8,747 nt of DNA from JAQIBY01 sp964527535 (lineage in GTDB: Bacteria > Bacteroidota > Bacteroidia > Bacteroidales > ML635J-15): NCBI GenBank assembly GCA_964527535.1, contig CAZGPW010000193.1, forward strand, positions 1-8,747, written 5' to 3'. Position numbers and translations under genes: made by a program. Positions 1 through 6,897 of this stretch are shown here, piece by piece. The notes under the pieces were generated by a model that saw only the letters and a list, made by a program, of their open reading frames with translations, was not told the origin of the DNA and made no database searches. How positions within the stretch are numbered: position 1 is the stretch's first letter; each line of letters starts with the position of its first letter.

Positions 1-42
1 ACATACAACATAGAATCAACCGAAGACCCAGAAAAAACTTAA
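1..42 (+). CDS. Possible C-terminal tail of an upstream gene (partial)
   Basis: Frame 1 is open from the window edge and reads TYNIESTEDPEKT before a TAA stop at 40-42. It is too short to assign a family or to prove coding. The polar, acidic/proline-containing end is compatible with a protein C-terminus. A gap of 120 bp with promoter-like sequence follows before rubrerythrin, so it would not be tightly coupled to that gene. It could equally be non-coding sequence that happens to be open. Confidence 0.25.
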   Translation, partial: TYNIESTEDPEKT

Positions 43-130
43 ATTATGAGAACCCTAAAAATATATTTTATAAATTTGTAAATAAGAAAGTTGCATTTGC
101 TGGTTGAATCTACCCATCGCAGATAATTTT

Positions 131-138
131 TACCTTTG
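131..138 (+). promoter_or_regulatory. Bacteroidota-type -7 promoter element upstream of rubrerythrin
   Basis: TACCTTTG matches the Bacteroidota -7 consensus TAnnTTTG exactly and ends 24 bp before the ATG, implying a leader of about 20 nt. A TTG at 104-106 could be part of a -33 element, but the spacing (24 bp) is longer than the usual 19-21. The same octamer precedes the helicase gene. A second TAnnTTTG match (TAAATTTG, 71-78) lies further upstream. No PerR, OxyR or Fur operator could be identified by eye. Confidence 0.5.
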
Positions 139-162
139 ATGTCATAACAAAAACTATAACAC

Positions 163-735
163 ATGAGTATCAAAGGAACACAAACGGAAAAAAACCTGCT
201 AAAAGCTTTTGCAGGTGAATCACAGGCAAGAAATCGTTATACACTTGCAGCAAAAAAAGCCCAAAAAGAAGGTTACGAACAAATTGCAGGCATATTTTTG
301 GAAACAGCTGAACAGGAACGTCAGCATGCTAAGCGTTTCTTTTCGTTTCTCGAAGGCGGGATGCTGGAAATCACAGCTTCATACCCGGCCGGAATAATCG
401 GAACAACCGCTGAAAATTTAAAATCTGCGGCTGAGGGTGAAAACGAAGAATGGTCTGAATTGTATCCTGAGTTCGCTGAAACAGCCAAAAAAGAAGGCTT
501 TAAAGACGTTTCTACCACATTCAAAATGATTGCCAAAGCTGAAATTACACATGAAAAAAGATTTTTAAAACTGCTGGACAACCTTAACAATGACCGTGTT
601 TTTGAGCGTGAGGAACCGGTTACCTGGTATTGCAGAAAGTGCGGATATTTACATACAGGGAAAAAAGCGCTCAACAAATGCCCCAGTTGTCTGCATCCAA
701 GAGCGTATTTCGAAATTTACAACGATGTAAAATAA
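163..735 (+). CDS. rbr: Rubrerythrin
   Basis: This is a cytosolic non-haem diiron protein that reduces hydrogen peroxide to water using electrons delivered through a rubredoxin centre. It is a standard part of oxidative stress defence in anaerobes. The 190-residue protein has the normal length and order for a classical rubrerythrin: a four-helix ferritin-like domain (about 1-145), then a rubredoxin-like domain (about 150-190). Expected diiron ligands are visible: E19 in GESQAR, E52 and H55 in ERQH, E96 and E99 in the segment before LYPEF, and E127 and H130 in EITH. The rubredoxin iron site is C157-x-x-C160 and C173-x-x-C176. The ATG is chosen because the family N-terminus starts just before this helix and a promoter-like element lies 24 bp upstream. 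Codons look like the rest of the window. No partner gene such as rubredoxin or superoxide reductase is adjacent. The assignment is very secure. Confidence 0.97.
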   Translation: MSIKGTQTEKNLLKAFAGESQARNRYTLAAKKAQKEGYEQIAGIFLETAEQERQHAKRFFSFLEGGMLEITASYPAGIIGTTAENLKSAAEGENEEWSELYPEFAETAKKEGFKDVSTTFKMIAKAEITHEKRFLKLLDNLNNDRVFEREEPVTWYCRKCGYLHTGKKALNKCPSCLHPRAYFEIYNDVK

Positions 736-775
736 TACATTACAAATATTTTTCTTACTGCAGCCTATTAAAATC

Positions 776-1011
776 ATTTTCTCACAAGAATTAAGTAATT
801 GGCTATCTCTACCTTAAAACAAATCTACAGATTCTACTTTTCATTAATTTGGTGGGATTTAGTGTTTTTATTTTCGGCTTCGCTCAATACAAGTGTGCTT
901 TTGTGGCGTATTTTTCTCGCCCCCAAAACATCCCGATACCCCTCATGGCCTTTTAAGAAGTCTGTACTGTATATCAACACCACAGCACATTACTAAAGCT
1001 TGTGAGAAAAT
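776..1011. repeat. 236-bp segment bounded by perfect 13-bp inverted repeats (MITE-like candidate)
   Basis: ATTTTCTCACAAG at 776-788 is the exact reverse complement of CTTGTGAGAAAAT at 999-1011. A perfect 13-bp inverted pair about 210 bp apart is unlikely by chance in a gap this short. Inside is a smaller hairpin (TTTTGTGGCG at 899-908 against CGCCCCCAAAA at 918-928, one bulge). A TTG-started 65-codon open frame also lies inside, which I do not consider a gene. No clear target-site duplication is visible at the outer edges. It could be a non-autonomous mobile element, or a long-range base-pairing structure downstream of rubrerythrin. The rest of the gap (736-1205) shows only AT-rich sequence, a short hairpin (TTGCAT/ATGCAA, 1057-1073) and a weak promoter match. 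Confidence 0.45.
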
Positions 1012-1122
1012 ACTGTATGATACCTGTAATTTGTTTTGATAACAATTTTCAAAAACTTGCATCGTAAATGCAACAATAAAAGGATAAATTACATCTTATC
1101 TGAAATATCAGAAAATGTTTTT

Positions 1123-1130
1123 TATTTTTG
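1123..1130 (+). promoter_or_regulatory. Possible -7 element upstream of the C10 protease
   Basis: TATTTTTG fits TAnnTTTG and lies 75 bp before the ATG, which would give a leader of roughly 70 nt. No -33 TTTG is seen at the right distance, and the region is T-rich, so a chance match is likely enough. A small inverted repeat (TCTGA/TCAGA, 1099-1112) lies just upstream and might be an operator or the stem of a weak terminator. Confidence 0.3.
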
Positions 1131-1205
1131 GACAAATAAATCTCAGTCTATAAAGAATTAATATGTCAAATTTTCTACATTTATTATTTAATTAAAATCT
1201 TTATT

Positions 1206-4200
1206 ATGCGTAAAATGTACCTTTTAACCGGATTCATTGTTCTTTTTCTGATGAATTCCGTATTTGCAGGTGAAGTGCCTGTGTCTAAAGCAAAACAAGT
1301 TGCAATAAATTATTTCAATCATTTGTCTCATCACCGTACACCTGCTACGGTAATTGAAACCATACAATTTGAGGAAAACAACCAGATTGTGTATTACGTT
1401 TTCAACTTTTCAACCGGCGGTTACATGATCATATCCGCTGAAGACCAAGTCAGGCCGGTATTGAGTTATTCATTCAACGGCCGCTTTATTGAAAACGACC
1501 CAAACCTTCCGGATAATTATGCCTGGTTTCTGAACAGTTACAAGGAACAAATTATGGAAGTAAAACAACAACAATTGAAAGGCACTGCATCGGTTGAAGA
1601 AATGTGGAATAATTATTATTCCGGCAAATTGCTGGCTTCAAAGGATATTCAGGATGTAAGTCCTTTACTTGATACCGAAGGCATTGCATGGGATCAGGGC
1701 TGCTACTACAATGCCGATTGCCCTGAAGATGCAAGCGGTCAATGCGGACACGTACCCGTTGGATGTGTCGCTACAGCGATGGCACAAATAATGCGTTACC
1801 ACAGCTGGCCTGAACATGGGACAGGTTCACATACATACACAGACCAAAATTATGGACAGCAAAGTGCTGATTTTGGTGCAGCAACATACGATTGGGCAAG
1901 CATGCCCGGATCGTTGACAGGGCCCAATGCTGAGGTAGCAGAAATAAGTTACCATTGTGGCGTAGCTGTGGAAATGAGCTATAATCCGGGGGGCTCAGGT
2001 GCTTTGGTTTACGGATACGTTAAAGAAGGCTTTGTCAATTATTTCAATTACGATGATGACGCCCTGTACGGATACCGTGAAAATTATACGGACGCTGCAT
2101 GGAAAGATCTTTTATATGCCGATTTGGACAATGGCCTTCCTGTTTTTTACAGTGGAACCGATTCAGAAGGTGCATCAGGTCATGCCTTTGTTTGTGACGG
2201 ATATCAGGCAAATGACGAATTTCATTTCAACTGGGGATGGAGTGGTAATTACAACAGCTACAATACCATTGATGATTTAATTCCCGGAGGAACAGGAACA
2301 GGTGGTGGAGCTGGTGACTTCTCCTACAATCAACAAGCTGTATTCCATGTTCATCCTTCTTATGGGTTAACTTCTGTTTTTTCCGGCAGCCCGACAGTAC
2401 TTTACGCAGGAAACTCCGTTGCTTTCACAGATGGCTCTTATGGAGATCCCGTATCCTGGGACTGGGCATTTGGCGATGGAGGCACATCTACCACTCAACA
2501 CCCCTCCCACACATATAACAATGCAGGGCTGTATGATGTCACACTTGAAGTAAGTGATGCCACCGATACAGACTCACAAACAAAAACCGATTATATCAAA
2601 GTAGTACCAACAGATGCAGGTTTTTCAATGGATTTTGAAAATTGCACCGATTATTCCACCAACTTTTTCCCATGGTCAGATGTTGACGGTGATCAGCTAA
2701 ACACTTACGGGAGCAGTGATTGTGATTACCCTGGAGAATCCGACCCATTGGCATTCATGGCTTTTAATCCGGCTGATGCAGGTTTTTCAACCATTGCCTC
2801 TCCACATGGAGGCGACCGGGTTGGCATGGCTGTTTGCCCGGGTGACGGCTCACAAGCCGACGACTGGTTGATATCCGAACACCTGCAACTGGGGACAAGC
2901 TCTTCCCTTTCTATCTGGGTATTAAGCCCCAAACCAGGCACATGGGGAAACAATTCTTATGAAGTACTGGTGTCCACAACCGGCAACAGCACCGGTGATT
3001 TTTCAGTTATTTCAGGGGCAACTCCTGTTGAAGCACCCGATACATGGACAGAACATACTTACGATTTGTCAGATTACGATAACCAAAGCATATACCTGGC
3101 CATACATGAAGTATCCGCCGATAAATTCATGTTTTGGATTGACGATATACAGATTTCCACAGATGGCGGTAGCACGAGTTTGTCCGCTGATTTTTTTGCT
3201 GACAACACATCCATTGCTGTCGGTGAAACGGTAAATTTCACTGACAATTCCACCGGCACACCAACTTCATGGTCATGGGATTTTGGTGACGGGGGCACAG
3301 CCTCTGACGAAGACCCTTCCCACACCTACAATACAGAAGGGGTTTACCCCGTTGAAATGACCATTTCTGACGGAACAAATTCAGATACCGAAACAAAAAC
3401 AGATTATATTACCGTTACCAGTGAACCACTTGGTGGCTGGATAGAACAGGCATCCGGTTTTACAACTGCTTCACGCGGCATTTCATACATTTCCATCGTT
3501 GACGCCAATACAGCATGGGCATTGGGTTATGATGGTACCGGTGGAGAAGAAAACGTTCAGGAATTTACAAAAACCTCCGATGGCGGAGATACATGGACGC
3601 CGGGAACCATTGATCTTGGTGATCCTGATCTGGGAATTGCCATGATCACAGCCATTGATATAAACACAGCCTGGGTAGTTGCATTCCCTACAGGTGCAGG
3701 ACAAACCGGTGGCATCTGGAAAACAACTAACGGAGGCTCAAGCTGGACAAGGCAAAATTCAGCATCATACAACGATGGCAGCTCATTTTCAAATGTTGTT
3801 TATTTCTGGGATGAAAACAATGGATTCTGCCAGGGTGATCCCATAAACGGGGAATTTGAATTATACACAACCACTGATGGCGGATCCAACTGGAATTTAG
3901 TACCAGGCGCAAACATCCCGGACCCGCTTTCAGGAGAATACGGATACACCAGCCAGATTGAAGTGACAGGTGATAACGTATGGTTTACCACCAACAACGG
4001 GCGCATCTATCATTCCACGGACAAAGGTTACAACTGGGATGTATATGACTCTCCATTGAATGATTTTGGAGGAGAATCAGAAGGCGGGAACATTTCATTT
4101 AAAGATGGAAATACAGGTTTAATTGTTGACGTTAATTCGAATGTGTATAAGACAACCAACAGCGGAGCCAACTGGACACAATTAACCACCACCGGTACTG

Positions 4201-4688
4201 TATTTCCCCTGGGATTAGCATGGGTTGAAGGTACAGATGTCATATTTACCACCGGTGCCGCTCAAGACAACTCAGGTTCTTCATACAGCGAAGACGGTGG
4301 TACAACCTGGACAACCATTGACAGTCAGCAACATTTGTATGTTGATTTTCTGGATGAAAACACAGGTTATTCAGGTTGGTTTAACACCGATGCCTCTACA
4401 GGCGGCATGTGGAAATGGGAACCAACGGTAACAAGCATTCCTCAGTCAGCAGATGAAGAAAACACATTTGCCCTTTATCCCAATCCGACTTCAGGGTCAG
4501 TGATGATAACAGGCATACATGAACAAACAACCGTAAAACTCTTCAGCATCACTGGAATGCTATTGACTGAGAAAGTGGTTTATAATGACTGCAACCTGGA
4601 TCTGAGCAATTTTTCAACCGGGATATATTTGGTTGAATTGAAAAATCAATCCCGGAGGGAAGTGTTAAAAATTGAGAAATTGAAGTAA
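1206..4688 (+). CDS. Secreted C10 (streptopain-like) cysteine protease with PKD, adhesin-like, Asp-box propeller and T9SS domains
   Basis: This is a 1160-residue secreted, multidomain cysteine endopeptidase of MEROPS family C10 (SpeB-like). Residues 1-21 form a signal peptide with likely cleavage after VFA. Residues 22 to about 115 resemble the C10 inhibitory propeptide (GGYMIISAEDQVRPVLSYS). The catalytic domain (about 155-385) has nucleophile C187 in PVGCVATAMAQIMRYH, H326 in GHAFVCDGY, and the FNWGWSG segment at 341-347. PKD domains lie at about 388-466 and 658-737, each with a W-x-W-x-FGDGG core. Between them (about 472-652) is a cleaved-adhesin/MAM-like domain ending in FWIDDIQIS. Residues 743-1072 carry six Asp boxes of the form [ST]-x-[DN/E]-x-G-x-x-W, ending at W797, W847, W896, W944, W990 and W1035, hence a BNR/sialidase-type propeller. 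The C-terminal 75 residues are a T9SS type A sorting domain (ALYPNPTSG ... STGIYLVEL ... KIEKLK). It is expected to cross the outer membrane by T9SS and be released or anchored at the surface. The substrate is unknown: binding modules could target host or polymer-bound protein. Confidence 0.93.
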   Translation: MRKMYLLTGFIVLFLMNSVFAGEVPVSKAKQVAINYFNHLSHHRTPATVIETIQFEENNQIVYYVFNFSTGGYMIISAEDQVRPVLSYSFNGRFIENDPNLPDNYAWFLNSYKEQIMEVKQQQLKGTASVEEMWNNYYSGKLLASKDIQDVSPLLDTEGIAWDQGCYYNADCPEDASGQCGHVPVGCVATAMAQIMRYHSWPEHGTGSHTYTDQNYGQQSADFGAATYDWASMPGSLTGPNAEVAEISYHCGVAVEMSYNPGGSGALVYGYVKEGFVNYFNYDDDALYGYRENYTDAAWKDLLYADLDNGLPVFYSGTDSEGASGHAFVCDGYQANDEFHFNWGWSGNYNSYNTIDDLIPGGTGTGGGAGDFSYNQQAVFHVHPSYGLTSVFSGSPTVLYAGNSVAFTDGSYGDPVSWDWAFGDGGTSTTQHPSHTYNNAGLYDVTLEVSDATDTDSQTKTDYIKVVPTDAGFSMDFENCTDYSTNFFPWSDVDGDQLNTYGSSDCDYPGESDPLAFMAFNPADAGFSTIASPHGGDRVGMAVCPGDGSQADDWLISEHLQLGTSSSLSIWVLSPKPGTWGNNSYEVLVSTTGNSTGDFSVISGATPVEAPDTWTEHTYDLSDYDNQSIYLAIHEVSADKFMFWIDDIQISTDGGSTSLSADFFADNTSIAVGETVNFTDNSTGTPTSWSWDFGDGGTASDEDPSHTYNTEGVYPVEMTISDGTNSDTETKTDYITVTSEPLGGWIEQASGFTTASRGISYISIVDANTAWALGYDGTGGEENVQEFTKTSDGGDTWTPGTIDLGDPDLGIAMITAIDINTAWVVAFPTGAGQTGGIWKTTNGGSSWTRQNSASYNDGSSFSNVVYFWDENNGFCQGDPINGEFELYTTTDGGSNWNLVPGANIPDPLSGEYGYTSQIEVTGDNVWFTTNNGRIYHSTDKGYNWDVYDSPLNDFGGESEGGNISFKDGNTGLIVDVNSNVYKTTNSGANWTQLTTTGTVFPLGLAWVEGTDVIFTTGAAQDNSGSSYSEDGGTTWTTIDSQQHLYVDFLDENTGYSGWFNTDASTGGMWKWEPTVTSIPQSADEENTFALYPNPTSGSVMITGIHEQTTVKLFSITGMLLTEKVVYNDCNLDLSNFSTGIYLVELKNQSRREVLKIEKLK

Positions 4689-4693
4689 TTCTT

Positions 4694-4755
4694 AAGGGGA
4701 CTTCTATTAATCTAATACGCAGCCATTGTGCTTATGAGACTGAGGTTGTCCCTTA
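4694..4755. repeat. Short inverted-repeat element after the protease gene
   Basis: AAGGGGAC at 4694-4701 pairs with GTCCCTT at 4748-4754, with one bulged G, bounding about 62 bp that starts six bases after the protease stop codon. It may be a small palindromic repeat or part of a poor terminator. A five-base pair GAAGT (4682-4686) with ACTTC (4700-4704) overlaps it. There is no U-tract, so a standard intrinsic terminator is not supported. Confidence 0.3.
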
Positions 4756-4766
4756 CATAAGGATGA

Positions 4767-4809
4767 ATCAACAGCATTTCATCACCTGGCATTATCGGGA
4801 TGCTGTGAT
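4767..4809. repeat. Hairpin-forming inverted repeat
   Basis: ATCAACAGCAT (4767-4777) is complementary to ATGCTGTGAT (4800-4809), with one bulged A, around a 22-nt loop. It is the second of three consecutive palindromes in this gap. No T-run follows, so it is not a typical terminator. Confidence 0.4.
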
Positions 4810-4834
4810 CTTTGCGCCCTGACGTAGCCGGAAA

Positions 4835-4940
4835 GCCTGTGCCTCTGGCTGCCACAGCATGATAGCCTGAGCCACAGCGACAAGCGAAGCTCGTGGCTAA
4901 GGCAATTTCATGCCGGCAGGCAGAGGTGCAGCTTGCAGGC
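4835..4940. repeat. Long imperfect palindrome (repeat element) upstream of the amidohydrolase
   Basis: The arm at 4842-4875 (beginning CCTCTGGCTGCC, ending AGCCAC) pairs with 4893-4926 (beginning GTGGCT, ending GGCAGGCAGAGG). Only a few mismatches and small bulges interrupt it, and the 17-nt loop is itself partly self-complementary (AGC/GCT). Outer GCCTG/CAGGC pairs extend it to 4835-4940. The segment is more GC-rich than its surroundings and has the look of a dispersed palindromic intergenic repeat or small MITE. Its 3' arm is open in frame with the downstream amidohydrolase, which produces a false upstream GTG start at 4893. Confidence 0.6.
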
Positions 4941-4999
4941 GCAGGCAGATACAGGCGCCCAAATCCTTATAAAAAAATCAACAATCCATTAAAAATGCG

Positions 5000-5007
5000 T
5001 AAGTTTG
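5000..5007 (+). promoter_or_regulatory. Possible -7 element deciding the amidohydrolase start
   Basis: TAAGTTTG matches TAnnTTTG and lies 26 bp before the ATG at 5034, giving a predicted leader of about 20 nt. No clear -33 element is present. If real, it excludes the upstream starts at 4893 (GTG) and 4995 (ATG), which would lie before the transcript begins. Confidence 0.3.
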
Positions 5008-5033
5008 CTGAACAAGTTACAACGTTATTGTTT

Positions 5034-6674
5034 ATGAAAGTAAAAGTAAATGCTTATATAGTTTGTTCTACAATAATCTTATTCAGTATGGCAGCATGTC
5101 AAAAAAACAAGGTGGATGTAATCCTTAGCAACGGACAAATTTATACCGTTGATGAAAATTTTTCCCGTACCGAAGCAATGGCCGTTAAGGATGGAAAAAT
5201 CGTGGAAACCGGGCCTTCAGATGTCATCGAAAAAAAATACGATGCCAAAGAACAGGTTGATCTGGAGAGAAAGTTTGTGTATCCTGGTTTCATTGATGCC
5301 CATGCGCATTTTACCGGCTATGCCGAAAACCTTTACCGGTATGCGGATTTGCGTGATACAAAAGATTTCAATGAGGTGCTGGACATTCTTAAAAAGCATG
5401 ACAACACTGTAAATGACAAATGGCTTTGTGGCAGGGGATGGGATCAAAATGACTGGCCCGGATTACAATACCCTGACAAAACGGAACTGGACAAACACTG
5501 GCCGGAGAGACCTGTGTACCTTGTCCGGATTGACGGTCATGCCGCCCTGGTAAATTCAAAAGCACTTGAAATGGCTTCCATAACACCGGAATCGCAATGT
5601 ACAGGCGGTGAATATGTAAAGAAAAACGGCGAACTGACCGGACTGCTGATCGACAATGCCATGGAGGATGTGATAAACCTGATACCCCCGGTACCGAAAA
5701 AAGACATGTTGTCAGCCCTGAAGGTTGCAGAACAAAATTGTTTTGAAACCGGCCTTACAATGGTATCCGATGCCGGCCTTAACAAAAATATGGTAGAATG
5801 GCTGGATGGTTTTTACAAAAACGGCTCATTAAAGATACGATGCAATGCCATGCTGTATCCGACACAGGAAAATTATGAGCGTTTTGTGAAAGGCGGTCCC
5901 TACCACACCGACCGGTTAACGGTACGTTCGGTCAAATTATACAGTGACGGGGCACTCGGCAGCCGCGGGGCCTGCCTGCTGGAAGATTATGCCGATGATC
6001 CCGGGAATACGGGATTCATTCTGGAGGACAAGGAATATTATGAAAAACATTGTAAGGCAGCTGCCGAAAACGGGTACCAGGTATGCACCCATTGCATTGG
6101 GGACTCTGCTCTGCGCTTTATGCTTGACGTGTATGCGCCTTTTGTGAAAGGTAAAAAGGATCACCGCTGGCGGATCGAACACGCGCAAACCGTTCACCCT
6201 GAAGACCTGCCGCGTTTTGGTGAACTGGGTGTCATCCCCAGCATACAAACCGCGCATTGCACTTCGGATATGGACTGGGCTATTGTGCGGCTGGGAAAGG
6301 AACGGATTAAAACAGCCTACGTGTATCGGGATTTACTGAAACAAAACGGCTGGCTCATCAATGGCACAGACTTCCCGATAGAAGAAATTCATCCCCTCAA
6401 CACTTTTTTCTCCGCTGTTTTCCGCACCCATCACGATGGCACACCGGAAGGCGGTTTTCAGATGGAAAATGCCCTTTCACGCGAAGATGCACTGCGATCA
6501 ATGACCATCTGGGCAGCCAAAGGCAGTTTCGATGAACACACACGTGGCAGCCTGGAAAAAGGCAAATTTGCAGACTTTGTGATCCTTGATACTGATTTGA
6601 TGAAAGCCGGCCCGCAAGAAGTGCTCAATACACAGGTACTTGAAACATGGGTGCAGGGAGAAAAAGTATATTAG
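5034..6674 (+). CDS. Amidohydrolase family 3 (YtcJ-like) metal-dependent hydrolase, predicted lipoprotein
   Basis: This is a 546-residue member of the amidohydrolase-3 branch of the metallo-dependent hydrolase superfamily, related to YtcJ and N-substituted formamide deformylases. These enzymes hydrolyse amide or similar bonds; the substrate here cannot be named. The start at 5034 gives MKVKVNAYIV... with a hydrophobic stretch and lipobox-like MAAC, lipidated Cys at residue 22. The protein is therefore probably exported and membrane-anchored. The open frame extends 47 codons upstream to a GTG at 4893, but that part is a palindromic repeat plus a hydrophilic leader and looks non-coding. Metal-site motifs: H90-A-H92 in DAHAHF, K301 in VKLYSDGALGSRGA (likely carboxylated lysine), H353 in THCIGD, H383 in RIEHAQ, and D446 in GTDFPIE. 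The C-terminal GSLEKGKFADFVILD is the small beta-sandwich closure typical of the family. By eye its codons are more GC-rich than the helicase gene. No transporter or partner enzyme lies beside it. Confidence 0.9.
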   Translation: MKVKVNAYIVCSTIILFSMAACQKNKVDVILSNGQIYTVDENFSRTEAMAVKDGKIVETGPSDVIEKKYDAKEQVDLERKFVYPGFIDAHAHFTGYAENLYRYADLRDTKDFNEVLDILKKHDNTVNDKWLCGRGWDQNDWPGLQYPDKTELDKHWPERPVYLVRIDGHAALVNSKALEMASITPESQCTGGEYVKKNGELTGLLIDNAMEDVINLIPPVPKKDMLSALKVAEQNCFETGLTMVSDAGLNKNMVEWLDGFYKNGSLKIRCNAMLYPTQENYERFVKGGPYHTDRLTVRSVKLYSDGALGSRGACLLEDYADDPGNTGFILEDKEYYEKHCKAAAENGYQVCTHCIGDSALRFMLDVYAPFVKGKKDHRWRIEHAQTVHPEDLPRFGELGVIPSIQTAHCTSDMDWAIVRLGKERIKTAYVYRDLLKQNGWLINGTDFPIEEIHPLNTFFSAVFRTHHDGTPEGGFQMENALSREDALRSMTIWAAKGSFDEHTRGSLEKGKFADFVILDTDLMKAGPQEVLNTQVLETWVQGEKVY

Positions 6675-6772
6675 CGTTAGAAATCAGATCACTGAGTGCA
6701 GTTAAAAAGGTCAAAAAATGCATGAATATTATTGTTAAAAAATTATGCCGTATTACAGTGGGAAAATTATGT

Positions 6773-6780
6773 TACCTTTG
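6773..6780 (+). promoter_or_regulatory. Bacteroidota-type -7 promoter element for the helicase gene
   Basis: TACCTTTG in the context TATGTTACCTTTGTCGCAG is an exact TAnnTTTG match and the same octamer as before rubrerythrin. It begins 99 bp after the amidohydrolase stop and ends 117 bp before the helicase ATG. Transcription would start near 6785-6790, leaving a leader of about 110 nt. The -33 region lacks an obvious TTTG. Confidence 0.5.
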
Positions 6781-6844
6781 TCGCAGATTTTTGGTGTCAA
6801 AAATGCTTTTTGGAGAGTCCGCAGGCTGCCCGGCCGGCATAATT

Positions 6845-6875
6845 AGCACCTTTAATTATTAATTAATAAGGTGTT
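6845..6875 (+). promoter_or_regulatory. Hairpin in the helicase 5' leader
   Basis: AGCACCTT (6845-6852) pairs with AAGGTGTT (6868-6875), six Watson-Crick pairs plus a G-U and an A-U, around a 15-nt AT-only loop. It ends 22 bp before the start codon, so it would sit in the leader close to the ribosome loading site. A second AAGGT at 6879-6883 could compete for the same CACCTT arm. A regulatory role, such as temperature-dependent folding, is inference only. Confidence 0.35.
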
Positions 6876-6897
6876 ATAAAGGTAACAAGCTACACAA

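Noticed and set aside
321..677. 118-codon minus-strand open frame inside rubrerythrin
   Set aside because: It is the antisense shadow of a clearly conserved gene and has no domain signal of its own. The same applies to the other minus-strand frames inside the protease, amidohydrolase and helicase.
799..996. A 65-codon TTG-started open frame between rubrerythrin and the protease
   Set aside because: It has no ATG, no ribosome-binding or promoter context and no recognisable domain, and it lies inside the inverted-repeat-bounded segment. Its hydrophobic, Phe/Leu/Trp-rich translation is what AT/T-rich DNA gives by chance.
1057..1073. Small hairpin TTGCAT/ATGCAA as a rubrerythrin terminator
   Set aside because: The six-base stem is weak and AT-containing, no T-run follows, and it lies more than 300 bp after the stop codon.
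4893..5033. N-terminal extension of the amidohydrolase from GTG 4893
   Set aside because: It is made of the 3' arm of a palindromic repeat plus leader sequence, and would bury the lipoprotein signal peptide 47 residues inside the protein. The start at 5034 is preferred.
6647..6862. A 71-codon open frame overlapping the end of the amidohydrolase and the helicase leader
   Set aside because: It starts inside the amidohydrolase gene in another frame, runs over the promoter-like element of the helicase and shows no family features; judged a chance frame.
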